The translations under genes were made by a program, and so were the position numbers. This document shows, piece after piece, positions 30,739 through 38,754 of a DNA stretch of 55,581 bases (positions are counted from its first letter, which is position 1; each line of letters begins with the position of its first letter). The stretch is from IMG/VR virus record IMGVR_UViG_3300032893_000059, positions 1-55,581 of that record. One strand, written 5' to 3'. The notes below the pieces were generated by a model that was not told where the DNA came from, did not search any database, and worked only from the letters and a program-made list of their open reading frames with translations. This DNA is from a virus.

Positions 30739-31719
30739 TTACGAGGCAGACAGGCGCACGCAGAGCTGCGGCAGCGAATAGCCGCCGTTGCCACGCGACT
30801 CGGCGCCGTAGATGAACTCGCGGCGCTCGAACATGTTGGGCAGGGTGGGGTCCACCAGGGCCGCGAACACCGGCGCCTTGCGGAGCTGCCACACGAACGG
30901 CTTGATCGGCCGCGCCGAGCACATGATGTACGCGGCGTTGGTCGTCAGGTACGGGTTCACGATGATGTTCTTCAGCGTGCCCCGCCAGACGTTCGTGATT
31001 CCCGCCGCGGCGACGTTCTGGTCTGCGGCGACGTTCTTCACCACCTGCGCGGTGATTTCGGCCTGTCCAATGATCTTGGCCGCGGTTTCCAGGGCCGGGG
31101 GGACCATCAGGGTGTCGGCCTGCAAAGCGAGCACCTTGCCAGCATCTCCGACGAAGGTCGCCATCTTGGCGCGGCCCAAGGACCAGGCCGCCACCGCGTT
31201 GCCGGCTGCGGCGATGTCGTACGCGGCGCCGACCAGCTTGTTGGAGAAGGTCGCCACGCCGTCAAGCCCGACCGCGTACGGGTCGCTGATCGACACCGGG
31301 TGGGACGTGTCGAAGAAGGGCTGCCCGTCGTAGCACAGGTTGGAGGTGCCACCCTCGACGATGGCGGCCATGACCTCGTCCGGCCACCGGCCGACGCTGT
31401 CGCCGAATCCCTGCACGGTCGGCCCGAAGGCGCCGTACTGGTCATCCTCGACCAAGAACTTGTCGAGGCGGATCGAGTCCTCGTAGTTCTTGTTGATGAG
31501 GGAGTAGTTGCGGAGGACGGCGTTGTTGAGCTGCCGCTCGCCGATCCACTCCTTCATCCCTGGGATCTGGGCGATCCAGTGGTAGAGCTGCTGGGTCGAC
31601 GTCGACGGCATGGTGGTGCAGTACTGGTCGACGAACTTGGGCGCCCCCGCGTACGCGCCCTGGTAGAGCGCGTTGAAGGTCGTGAAGAGCGCCTGTCCTG
31701 TGCTGGGAATGAGCTCCAT
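30739..31719 (-). CDS. Major head protein (Mu gpT-like)
   Basis: 326 aa. STGQALFTTFNALYQGAYAG, YHWIAQIPGMKEWIGERQLN, YEDSIRLDKFLVEDDQYGAF, MCSARPIKPFVWQLRKAPVF and EFIYGAESRGNGGYSLPQLC are the signature segments of the Mu major head subunit family (Mu-type HK97-fold capsid). Follows the decoration protein gene as usual. Confidence 0.93.
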   Translation of the reverse strand: MELIPSTGQALFTTFNALYQGAYAGAPKFVDQYCTTMPSTSTQQLYHWIAQIPGMKEWIGERQLNNAVLRNYSLINKNYEDSIRLDKFLVEDDQYGAFGPTVQGFGDSVGRWPDEVMAAIVEGGTSNLCYDGQPFFDTSHPVSISDPYAVGLDGVATFSNKLVGAAYDIAAAGNAVAAWSLGRAKMATFVGDAGKVLALQADTLMVPPALETAAKIIGQAEITAQVVKNVAADQNVAAAGITNVWRGTLKNIIVNPYLTTNAAYIMCSARPIKPFVWQLRKAPVFAALVDPTLPNMFERREFIYGAESRGNGGYSLPQLCVRLSAS

Positions 31720-31764
31720 GGTCTGTTGCCTTTCTTCTTTGTGACCTGGTTGAGGCTCCGCCGC

Positions 31765-32727
31765 CTAGGCGCGCACTCCGGTGATGACGAGGGTCCCCTC
31801 GCAGCCGTTGGTCGTCTTGGTCCAGTTCGCGACCAGGGTCGCGCCAGCGGCCAAGGAGCCGTAGGTCGGACTGACGCTCGCCGCGCGAACGATTGCGCCG
31901 GCCGCCTTGGAGTTGAGATCCAGGCTGTCGGTAATGTCGTGGGTGCCGTCGGTCAGCTTGATGCTGTCGGTGGCGCCGCCGGCGCTCCCCGCCTTGACGA
32001 AGTGGACGTCGAGGATCTTGAGCGCCCCGTAGGTGGCGTGCAGCATGACCGTCTTGGTCCCGCTGGCGGCGTCCGCGACGGCGATCGTGTGGACCACGGG
32101 CACGCCGCCCACGGTGGCGTCGTTCGCGGTGGCGGCGATGCGTTTTCCCGCGATGGCTTCGGCCAAAGCCGCCTCGACGGTGGTCGCGACGAACTTGTCG
32201 GCCGCGTCGTAGAGGCCGATGAGGGAGGCGCCGCCGGGCGTGGTGGTCAGGGCCAGCGCAGCGATGAGCGCCTGGCGCGCGGCAGTCTCGACTGCCAGTT
32301 GGTCGCCGTTCGTCTCGCTGAACTCGACGAGGGCGCCCAGCGTACCGACCGCGCGAAGCACGCCGGCGATGGAGCGCTGGGCGCTGCCATCGGTGCGAGC
32401 GATCGTGTGGTCGTCGTACAGGAAGACCGTCTTGTCGACGTCGGCCTGAGTGACGGCATCGCTGCCGTAGATGTCGAGCCACGCTGGCCGGCGGTCGACA
32501 CCCACCGAAAGGGCGCCGTTTCCGCCCGAGGTATTGTCGACGTCCTGCATGGCGATGCCTCGGCAAACGAGGCCCGTGCCGGTCTTGCCGGCGCAGCCGT
32601 AGCCGGTCGCCGTGTCGGTGACGACGATGCCACCGGCGAAAACCTTCTTGCCGGCGCCCAGCTTGACCGTGCTGAGGGTCAGAACGTTGGACTGCTTGGT
32701 GTCGCGGAAGCTTGCGAGTGCGGACAT
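31765..32727 (-). CDS. Capsid decoration-type protein
   Basis: 320 aa. N-terminal MSALASFRDTKQSNVLTLST and the small beta domain with YGCAGKTGTGLVCRGIAMQD resemble DUF2190-type capsid decoration proteins. The long C-terminal beta-rich extension ends TLVITGVRA. Between protease/scaffold and major head genes. Confidence 0.65.
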   Translation of the reverse strand: MSALASFRDTKQSNVLTLSTVKLGAGKKVFAGGIVVTDTATGYGCAGKTGTGLVCRGIAMQDVDNTSGGNGALSVGVDRRPAWLDIYGSDAVTQADVDKTVFLYDDHTIARTDGSAQRSIAGVLRAVGTLGALVEFSETNGDQLAVETAARQALIAALALTTTPGGASLIGLYDAADKFVATTVEAALAEAIAGKRIAATANDATVGGVPVVHTIAVADAASGTKTVMLHATYGALKILDVHFVKAGSAGGATDSIKLTDGTHDITDSLDLNSKAAGAIVRAASVSPTYGSLAAGATLVANWTKTTNGCEGTLVITGVRA

Positions 32728-32766
32728 TGCATTTCTCCTTGAGGGGGTGATGGCCTCGAGCTGCGG

Positions 32767-33414
32767 CTACCCGCCGGCCCGCTGCGACTCCTTGAACTTC
32801 TGCAAGTTGGCGAGCGGCAGGCCGACCGCCGCGGCGACCTGCGCCTCTTGCGGAGTGAGCGCCACGTCGGGCTTGGGCTCGGTGGGGGCGCGGAGCTGAA
32901 CGATCGGTTCCGCGGGGATGGCGCCCTTGAGGAAGGAGAGCGCCTGAGCGGTACCCACGCTCGCCTTGAGCTTGACGATGTTCTCCTTGCTGGCCAGGCC
33001 GCCGGCGGGGGAAATCTTCCCAGCCGCGACGGCGCCGTCGAGCAAGGTGGTGAACTCGGTCTCGAGCGCCTTTGCGTCGGCCTCTGCGATCTTCTGCTTG
33101 AGAGCGACCAGCTCCTGGCCCTGGGTGACAGCAAGTGCCACCGCGCCGAGCGCTTCGGCTGGGTCGGTTTTGCCCGTCAGCTCGATGACCTTGCCCTGGA
33201 ATGCCGTCAGGGCGGTCAGCTGCGGCTTGACCCGCTCGCGCTCTTGGCGCTCCTCGTCGCGCTCGCTGAGGGTCTTGTGCTCGTCGGACTCTTCCTTGGC
33301 CCAGTCGTCGAACGACTTGCCCAGCCTCTTGAGGCACAGGGCGTTCATCTTCTCGCAGCGGGCGCCCAGCTCCTCGACCTTGTCCTTGAGGGCTTTCAAT
33401 TCTTTCTCGTCCAT
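32767..33414 (-). CDS. Nested scaffold protein (Mu gpZ-like), internal start
   Basis: In the same frame as the protease, ATG 33414 (MDEKELKALKDKVEELGARC) is preceded by AAAAGGA seven bases upstream. It would give a 215-aa scaffold without the protease, as Mu does with I and Z. Confidence 0.6.
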   Translation of the reverse strand: MDEKELKALKDKVEELGARCEKMNALCLKRLGKSFDDWAKEESDEHKTLSERDEERQERERVKPQLTALTAFQGKVIELTGKTDPAEALGAVALAVTQGQELVALKQKIAEADAKALETEFTTLLDGAVAAGKISPAGGLASKENIVKLKASVGTAQALSFLKGAIPAEPIVQLRAPTEPKPDVALTPQEAQVAAAVGLPLANLQKFKESQRAGG

Positions 33415-33960
33415 GTCGGTGTCCTTTTCAGGGGTGGTCAGGCCGGCGGCCACGAGGGGTTCGATCTCGTAAGACGCGGGCAGGTTGGTCAGCGCGAAGT
33501 TGATCAGGGCGGCGATCCGTCCGTCCTTGTCGGGGATGAAAGCGGGCGAGTACATGCGGTACTGGCCAGACTCCAGCTCTTTGCGGGCGTCGTCGGTCCA
33601 CTGCACCTGGGTCGCCCACAGCTCGGGCCCGCCCTGGGCATCGCTACGAATCGCGGGCACGAACTGCGTGGCGGATGCCAGCGCCTTCATGGGCGGCGTC
33701 GCGAGCGACTGGTGCTCGTAGTCGCCCATCAGCGGCACCTGCTGGTTGCGGGCCGCATAGGCCGCCATCACCGAGTGTGCGGCCACGTCGTCGAAGACGA
33801 AGTCCCCCTTCGCGGTGTGGTTCACGCCGGAGTGGAAAAGCCGAAACTCCGTCGGTGCTACTCGCTTCTGTCCCTCGGCGGGCTCGTCGAACGAGCAAAC
33901 GGCGTAGGCCGTAAGTGCGACCATCTGCTCGTGTGCTCGTCGGCGCTTTGCCTCACCCAT
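32767..33960 (-). CDS. Prohead protease with fused scaffold (Mu gpI-like)
   Basis: 397 aa from MGEAKRRRAHEQMVALTAYA. N-terminal ~180 residues match Mu protease I (RLFHSGVNHTAKGDFVFDD, VPLMGDYEHQS, YRMYSPAFIPDKDGR, INFALTNLPA). C-terminal ~215 residues are helical, Lys/Glu-rich scaffold. A start for the scaffold alone lies inside (32767-33414), as in Mu I/Z. Confidence 0.88.
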   Translation of the reverse strand: MGEAKRRRAHEQMVALTAYAVCSFDEPAEGQKRVAPTEFRLFHSGVNHTAKGDFVFDDVAAHSVMAAYAARNQQVPLMGDYEHQSLATPPMKALASATQFVPAIRSDAQGGPELWATQVQWTDDARKELESGQYRMYSPAFIPDKDGRIAALINFALTNLPASYEIEPLVAAGLTTPEKDTDMDEKELKALKDKVEELGARCEKMNALCLKRLGKSFDDWAKEESDEHKTLSERDEERQERERVKPQLTALTAFQGKVIELTGKTDPAEALGAVALAVTQGQELVALKQKIAEADAKALETEFTTLLDGAVAAGKISPAGGLASKENIVKLKASVGTAQALSFLKGAIPAEPIVQLRAPTEPKPDVALTPQEAQVAAAVGLPLANLQKFKESQRAGG

Positions 33961-34049
33961 TAGTCGGGGTGGTACGGCAACGTCGGGGAGCGCGGAATAA
34001 TCTCTTGACTTCCCCGGCCCAAAAGTTACCACCTGCTCACGGGTGACTG
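33961..34049. promoter_or_regulatory. Divergent intergenic region
   Basis: About 90 bp between the minus-strand protease gene and the plus-strand cassette. It has TTGACT on the plus strand at ~34006 but no clear -10. It must hold the promoter of the plus cassette. Confidence 0.4.
33964..33975 (-). promoter_or_regulatory. Shared start-proximal motif, protease copy
   Basis: The minus strand has GTACCACCCCGA just before the protease ATG. The same twelve bases occur before the small terminase gene and, with one change, before the portal gene. Confidence 0.45.
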
Positions 34050-34304
34050 ATGACGGGTAACGCTCAACTGGAGAACGCAAAGAGGACAGAAGACCCAGAG
34101 TTGGCGCCAGCCACCGCAGAGCAAGCGGCACGCGTCGCCCAGCTCATCGGCAAGCACAACAGCCTCGCGCGCACCGCAGTTCTGCTGCGAATGAGCCCGC
34201 TCACCGTGGCGAAGATCGCTGGGGGGCAAGTCCTCTCGCGCGGGTCGCGGGCGCTGCTGGCGGACAGACTGCGCGAGCGAGACGCCGCGGGAAAGGTCCC
34301 ATGA
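34050..34304 (+). CDS. Small HTH-like protein (84 aa), first gene of plus cassette
   Basis: MTGNAQLENAKRTEDPELAP, then a helix-turn-helix-like stretch (NSLARTAVLLRMSPLTVAKI, GGQVLSRGSRALLADRL). Could regulate the cassette or recognise DNA. ATGA overlap with the next gene. Confidence 0.65.
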   Translation: MTGNAQLENAKRTEDPELAPATAEQAARVAQLIGKHNSLARTAVLLRMSPLTVAKIAGGQVLSRGSRALLADRLRERDAAGKVP

Positions 34305-34525
34305 AGGACGGCGAGCGCCTCGTGTGGGCGGCAGCCTTCGCACAGGCGATAAGCGCCTTCGCGTTCGCCGATCCCAATGAGGCGGTGGAGCAGATGGGGA
34401 CAGCCGCCGCCAAGGCATACGGGGCGGTGGTCGCGCTTCGCAAGGCGGCCGAGGTTTTCGAGACATTCGGAGCGAAGCACGAGGGATGGGCCATGCTCAG
34501 AGACATGGCCGGCCTGTCACACTGA
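34301..34525 (+). CDS. Small helical protein (74 aa), plus cassette
   Basis: MKDGERLVWAAAFAQAISAF, Ala-rich helices, no membrane span long enough to be certain. Typical of small phage accessory proteins of unknown role. Coupled to the first gene by ATGA. Confidence 0.65.
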   Translation: MKDGERLVWAAAFAQAISAFAFADPNEAVEQMGTAAAKAYGAVVALRKAAEVFETFGAKHEGWAMLRDMAGLSH

Positions 34526-34540
34526 AAGGAAAAGATCCCG

Positions 34541-35077
34541 ATGAGTCAGAGCAAAGAGAACCCCGTGGCGCTGATGTCGGCGACCGTCCCCAACCCTCTG
34601 CCGGTCGGCTATAGCCTCGGCATCGATGTCCATCTGGCGGTCATGCCCAGGCGGAATATCATGATCGTTCCGGCGGACAAGCTGCGCACCGCCGACGATG
34701 GCACCACCGAGGTCCTCGTCGAAGAACCCGACAAGCCAGCAGAGTGGCGGAAACCGCCAGCACCCATCGAGGCCTGGCCGCTCGGCAAGCAGCTCCCGCC
34801 CGACAAGTGCGATCTCGTTGCCCTGCTCAACACCGTGGTTGAGGACACCATGGCGCCGAAGCTGGTGGACCTGGCGACTTGGAAAGCGCGAGGACGCTTC
34901 TCGGGCGGACCGCTGGGAGAGCTGGCGCGCGTGCCGCTGGACAAGTGGCAGGCGGCGCACCTGGGGGCGCAACGCGGAGCAGAGGCCCGGCTGATGCGGC
35001 CGCGAAAGGGCCCCCTTGGCACATCTATACCGCTTGACCTCGGCGACACCTTCGGCGAGAAGCCAGGGGATCGATGA
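34541..35077 (+). CDS. Hypothetical protein (178 aa), plus cassette
   Basis: MSQSKENPVALMSATVPNPL; AAAGGAAAAG lies upstream. Central beta part VGYSLGIDVHLAVMPRRNIM then acidic/proline region. Ends in an ATGA overlap. Not recognised; lies in a moron-like cassette. Confidence 0.65.
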   Translation: MSQSKENPVALMSATVPNPLPVGYSLGIDVHLAVMPRRNIMIVPADKLRTADDGTTEVLVEEPDKPAEWRKPPAPIEAWPLGKQLPPDKCDLVALLNTVVEDTMAPKLVDLATWKARGRFSGGPLGELARVPLDKWQAAHLGAQRGAEARLMRPRKGPLGTSIPLDLGDTFGEKPGDR

Positions 35078-35304
35078 AGTCACGCGTCGCCAAGAAGGTG
35101 CTTCTGCAATCGTTCAGGGGGAGGCCGTATCGCTGTTCAACGATGCGCCGTATGTGGAAATGGCTGTTTAGAAAGCACCCCGAGGTGCGTTCCCGTTCCG
35201 AGCGCGAGATGTCCGAAAGGCGCTCACGTTGGTATCATTGGATCGCCCGGCTTCCAAGTGCGGCCCAATTCGTCGAGCACAATCTGACCGGGAAGCTCCC
35301 TTGA
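35074..35304 (+). CDS. Small basic protein (76 aa), plus cassette
   Basis: MKSRVAKKVLLQSFRGRPYR, highly Arg/Lys-rich with several Trp. ATGA and TGATG overlaps on either side support translation. May bind nucleic acid. Confidence 0.6.
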   Translation: MKSRVAKKVLLQSFRGRPYRCSTMRRMWKWLFRKHPEVRSRSEREMSERRSRWYHWIARLPSAAQFVEHNLTGKLP

Positions 35305-35492
35305 TGGTCTCCTACCTGGCCGGCCTCTGCGAGTTCTGCGGTGAGTCCGACTCCCTGGCCACGCCCGAGGAGTGCAAGGCGGCTGGGCTCGATATCGATG
35401 TGGCAGCGTGCCGGGAGTGCCTCAAGCGCATGAACCCGGCCGCTGAGGGCGCGCCGCCGGCGCCACCACCAAAACCGCACAAGCCGAGTTGA
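35304..35492 (+). CDS. Small zinc-ribbon-like protein (62 aa), plus cassette
   Basis: MVSYLAGLCEFCGESDSLAT with CEFC and later AACRECLKRM form a C-x2-C ... C-x2-C zinc pattern; Pro-rich tail. Overlaps the previous stop (TGATG). Confidence 0.65.
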   Translation: MVSYLAGLCEFCGESDSLATPEECKAAGLDIDVAACRECLKRMNPAAEGAPPAPPPKPHKPS

Positions 35493-35523
35493 CGCCGCAA
35501 ACGGGCGGCGTGAGGATATCCGG

Positions 35524-35697
35524 ATGACTTGGCTATTCCCTCTCGTCGTTGTGGTCGGCGTCGCCCTGTTGGACTGGAAAGTCAACAAGGGACTGAGGCT
35601 GCTCAGGGAAGGCGTCGAGCTGCTCCGCCAACTCCGCGACGCGGCCAACCGCAGCGAGCAAGACAGCCTTGACCAGCGGGCCGATGGAGTGGACTAG
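35524..35697 (+). CDS. Single-pass membrane protein with helical tail (57 aa), plus cassette
   Basis: MTWLFPLVVVVGVALLDWKV forms an N-terminal membrane helix; the rest (GLRLLREGVELLRQLRDAAN) is an amphipathic or coiled-coil helix. GAGG lies eight bases before ATG. Topology resembles small inner-membrane accessory or spanin-like proteins. Confidence 0.65.
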   Translation: MTWLFPLVVVVGVALLDWKVNKGLRLLREGVELLRQLRDAANRSEQDSLDQRADGVD

Positions 35698-35759
35698 ATC
35701 CGGACGCCGAAGGCGAAGGTGGTCCACCCGATCCGGCCGACAAGCCTCCAGTGCCCTGA

Positions 35760-35918
35760 TTACCGTGGCACAGGAGGAGGGACCGCCGGCGCCTCGCTCT
35801 CGTCGCTCGGAGCAAAGCCGCCCACGTCCCGCGCTTGAGGATTCCCGTCCTCATCGACATAGAACGGGTTCTCTTCCAGCTCGCTGTCGTCGATCGTCCG
35901 TGGTCGGTCCTGTGGCAT
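35760..35918 (-). CDS. Small acidic protein (52 aa)
   Basis: MPQDRPRTIDDSELEENPFY ... ending VPPPVPR, with AAGGAG before ATG, directly downstream of the MuF gene. Acidic with a Pro-rich tail. Missed by size, but spacing and ribosome-binding site support it. It overlaps nothing on the plus strand except intergenic DNA. Confidence 0.65.
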   Translation of the reverse strand: MPQDRPRTIDDSELEENPFYVDEDGNPQARDVGGFAPSDESEAPAVPPPVPR

Positions 35919-35921
35919 GGC

Positions 35922-37274
35922 CTACTCCTTGAGTCTACGCGCGCGATAGCCCACATCAAGCTTGGACTGGACCCGCATCCAGATCAGGTGTTGGTACTTC
36001 GCGCTGGCCTCGTCTATCGTCATTCGGCCCGCCCGAATGGCCGCGACCACCTCGTCCTTGACCTCGGCCGCCGCCTTGTTCCACGTGCGCCTCAACGCAG
36101 GTACGCTGGGCCAGCCTGCCTGTGGGCGTTGAACCGAGTACGACCACACTTCTCGCGTGACCGCATTGCGACCGACCGCGCGGATCTCCCGTGCGTTGGC
36201 GTGCTCGGCCAGCTCGTAGTCTTGACGAGAAAGCGACGTGCCGTTCGGGTGATTGTGCGTGACGATGGCGTCGCGGTTCCTGAACGCTTCGAACTCCGCG
36301 ATGGTGAAGCCAACGCGGCTCTTGGTCCCGCCCTTGTGCACAAGCGCCTCGCCGGTCGGAGCCATGATGAGGGCATTCTCGCGCGGGGCATCGACGTGCG
36401 CGTCGGCGTGCTGCTGCAACGCCTTGGCCACTTCGGGAGCGTGGCCGTCCTGATCGAGGGTCGGCTCCGGCTCTGGCGCGGGCACCTCCTCGGGCACCGG
36501 CTTCGCCTTGGGCATGGGCGAGGGCTCGGCCGGTGCTGGAGTTGGAGCGGTGCGCGGCTCTGGCTCTCCCCAGCCACGACCCCTGAGCTCATCCAGCTTC
36601 GCCTCGAGGACTGCGCGCAGCTCCGGATCGATGTTGGTCAGGTCGGGCGACCAGTCCTTGCCCTGGCTACTGGGCTGGTTGCCGAAGCCTTCGTCGGCCT
36701 CAACGTCGGGAATGTCATTGCTGGAGGTAAGCCCCTCTTCGTCGGCTTCTTCGGGTGATAGAGCGTCGATGTTGCATTCGCACTGATGGTGCAAGGGCGC
36801 GTAGTGGGTCAGCCAGAACGGATGGTCAGCCGGAAGGATCACGCCGTGGCACTCGTGGCACAGCTCGCATTCCCGATCGTTGTCGGTGTCGTTGTAGCGC
36901 CAGAAAGGCCGCGCCTCCCGCACCGCTGGCGCGTTGTTGATCGCGTGCCGGCCCTCGGCGTAGGAGACCATCAAATTGGTACGGAAGATGGTCTCGATGC
37001 GGTTCGGGATCTCCCCGCCCCACTGGTCGATCAGTTTGTCGGCAACCTCGTCGCGAAAGTCCGTGATCGCTGTCCCCGTGGTCACTGCCTTGTCGATGGA
37101 GTCGAGCACCTGCTGCAGCACCTGGGTGCGAGCCACCTGGATGACCGTGAACGCGTGCTCGCGCTCCTGAGCCTGCATGGTGTCCCAGACCGCCCTCGGC
37201 ACGGGCACCCGCTTGCGAACGGCGTCGATGGCCTCGCGGTAGTGCTCGTGCTCGGGGATCTGCAGGTCGGGCAT
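35922..37274 (-). CDS. MuF-type head morphogenesis protein fused to a JAMM-like domain
   Basis: 450 aa. N-terminal ~170 residues are the MuF domain (IETIFRTNLMVSYAEGRHAI, CELCHECHG, LTHYAPLHHQCECNIDALS; the Cys/His pattern is the usual minor-capsid signature). A Pro/Glu-rich linker (240-275) leads to a C-terminal module with GEALVHKGG (E309) and AIVTHNHPNGTSLSRQDYEL (H340, H342, S349, D352), resembling JAMM/MPN/RadC metal sites, though one residue shorter between second His and Ser. MuF proteins with extra C-terminal effector domains are delivered with DNA; this tail may act on host ubiquitin-like or peptide bonds, or be inactive. Confidence 0.8.
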   Translation of the reverse strand: MPDLQIPEHEHYREAIDAVRKRVPVPRAVWDTMQAQEREHAFTVIQVARTQVLQQVLDSIDKAVTTGTAITDFRDEVADKLIDQWGGEIPNRIETIFRTNLMVSYAEGRHAINNAPAVREARPFWRYNDTDNDRECELCHECHGVILPADHPFWLTHYAPLHHQCECNIDALSPEEADEEGLTSSNDIPDVEADEGFGNQPSSQGKDWSPDLTNIDPELRAVLEAKLDELRGRGWGEPEPRTAPTPAPAEPSPMPKAKPVPEEVPAPEPEPTLDQDGHAPEVAKALQQHADAHVDAPRENALIMAPTGEALVHKGGTKSRVGFTIAEFEAFRNRDAIVTHNHPNGTSLSRQDYELAEHANAREIRAVGRNAVTREVWSYSVQRPQAGWPSVPALRRTWNKAAAEVKDEVVAAIRAGRMTIDEASAKYQHLIWMRVQSKLDVGYRARRLKE

Positions 37275-37283
37275 GCCTTGGTC

Positions 37284-38333
37284 TTATTCTTCGCCGACTG
37301 CCTTCCAGTTCGTCGCGCCTGTGCCGGTTTTGGTCCACGCTTTGGATCCGTCCACCGTCCTCGCGACCGACTGCAACGGAGCGTTCAGGCCGCTGACCGT
37401 GGGATCGAAGTCATTGGGAATGATCCCTAAAGTTGGCCCGCCCCGCACCACAGGATCGACTCCGTTCTGCATGCCGGTGTTTGTCCCAACCGACGTGACC
37501 GTGTTGGTGGTTGTCCGGCTCGAAGTCACAGTGGCGGTATTGGTTCCGGTTGCAGTGCCCGTTGCCGTTGCGGTGTTCGTGCCAGTCGCGGTGCTGGTGT
37601 CCGTGGACGTCTGTGTTTCCGTCGCGGTCTGGGTCGCGGTTCCGGTATCGGTATCCGTGGACAGGGCTGTGGTGGTGTCGGTGTAGGTCTCGCTATTGGT
37701 ATCGGTCAGGGTCACCGTCATGGTGTCTGTTAGGGTGATCGTGACCGTGGCCGTGGCCGTGATGGTCACCGTGTCGCTATTCGTATTGGTCAACGTGCTG
37801 GTGACCGTGCTGGTCGCCGTGTTGGTCACCGTCGCCGTTCGAGTGTTGGTGTCTGTCGCTGTGATCCGCGTCTGCAGCCGCCAAACGATCGGCACGTTGG
37901 CCGCCATGCCTGCGTCTTTGCTGCTGAGATAGACGACCCCACCGTCTGCTCCGGCCACTACCCTGGCCGAGTTGTTTGCCGCGATGGCGGCTAGTACAGC
38001 CGTCGCGCATCCGTCCGCTGTAGCACACGCCGTCCCCGTGCAGTTGATGCCATGGTCCGGCGTCCCTGCGTCGTCGCTAGTGCGATAGACCGTGTAGGTC
38101 GTGCCCGCCACTGTGACGGTGTCGCCCGAAACTGGATCCACGGGACAAATGGTGCTGCCCGTTGCGATCGAGCCGACAAGTAGCCTCGCCTCTTCACCAA
38201 CCAAAGCCTGCACCTTGGCGGCGGACACTCCCCACCAGGTCGCGATGGTCACCAATGGAGCCGCGACGCCCGCCAGGAGGGCCAGTGCTTTCGCGTTTGG
38301 GGAGGGAGGCCAGAGATTCGCCGCGACGCCCAC
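37284..38333 (-). CDS. Thr-rich repeat protein of the head region
   Basis: 349 aa from GTG. The N-terminal hydrophobic stretch (KALALLAGVAAPLVTIATWW) may be a membrane anchor or helical plug. Residues ~155-265 are almost purely Thr with Ala, Val, Ser, Asp and Asn in an alternating T-x-T pattern, a stiff beta-like or mucin-like stalk. The C-terminus has a small globular part with GMQNGVDPVVRGGPTLGIIP. Could be a head fibre or accessory spike; not recognised. Confidence 0.6.
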   Translation of the reverse strand: MGVAANLWPPSPNAKALALLAGVAAPLVTIATWWGVSAAKVQALVGEEARLLVGSIATGSTICPVDPVSGDTVTVAGTTYTVYRTSDDAGTPDHGINCTGTACATADGCATAVLAAIAANNSARVVAGADGGVVYLSSKDAGMAANVPIVWRLQTRITATDTNTRTATVTNTATSTVTSTLTNTNSDTVTITATATVTITLTDTMTVTLTDTNSETYTDTTTALSTDTDTGTATQTATETQTSTDTSTATGTNTATATGTATGTNTATVTSSRTTTNTVTSVGTNTGMQNGVDPVVRGGPTLGIIPNDFDPTVSGLNAPLQSVARTVDGSKAWTKTGTGATNWKAVGEE

Positions 38334-38334
38334 G

Positions 38335-38733
38335 TTATGCCCCCGCTCCGTAGGCCACGTAGCCTACCGGCAGAATCCCAGAACCTCCACTCGACGGCGT
38401 GAACACCGCTCTGACCAGCAGCGCGGGCGAAAGAAACGGGATGAGAGTATCGACCTCACTGCCAGCCGGCTGGCTTGCCTCCTGGTAGTAGGAGGATTCA
38501 GGAATCGTGGCTCCGGATACGAGCGCGGCCGCCGCAGGAGCTGCGCCAGCTTCGGGGAAGTTGGTGCCCTCGACTGTCCACCTACCTGTTACGCCAGCTG
38601 GGGTGTGCAGATGCAGGGACATCGGTTTTCCGGGCACCGCCGGCAACCACTGCGTGACGATCGCTCGGTCCATCTGCATCGCAATGGATCCAGTGGCAGC
38701 GTCGTAAAACCTGAGAGCTTCTTGTCCGTACAT
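38335..38733 (-). CDS. Hypothetical head-region protein (132 aa)
   Basis: MYGQEALRFYDAATGSIAMQ, beta-rich, jelly-roll-like pattern with Pro/Gly turns. Between portal and Thr-rich protein genes. Perhaps a head decoration or fibre partner. Confidence 0.6.
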   Translation of the reverse strand: MYGQEALRFYDAATGSIAMQMDRAIVTQWLPAVPGKPMSLHLHTPAGVTGRWTVEGTNFPEAGAAPAAAALVSGATIPESSYYQEASQPAGSEVDTLIPFLSPALLVRAVFTPSSGGSGILPVGYVAYGAGA

Positions 38734-38754
38734 GATCGGTTCCTTTCTTTGTCG

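Noticed and set aside
30673-32742. Plus-strand 689-aa ORF
   Set aside because: Antisense to the major head and decoration genes; composition reflects GC-rich shadow coding.
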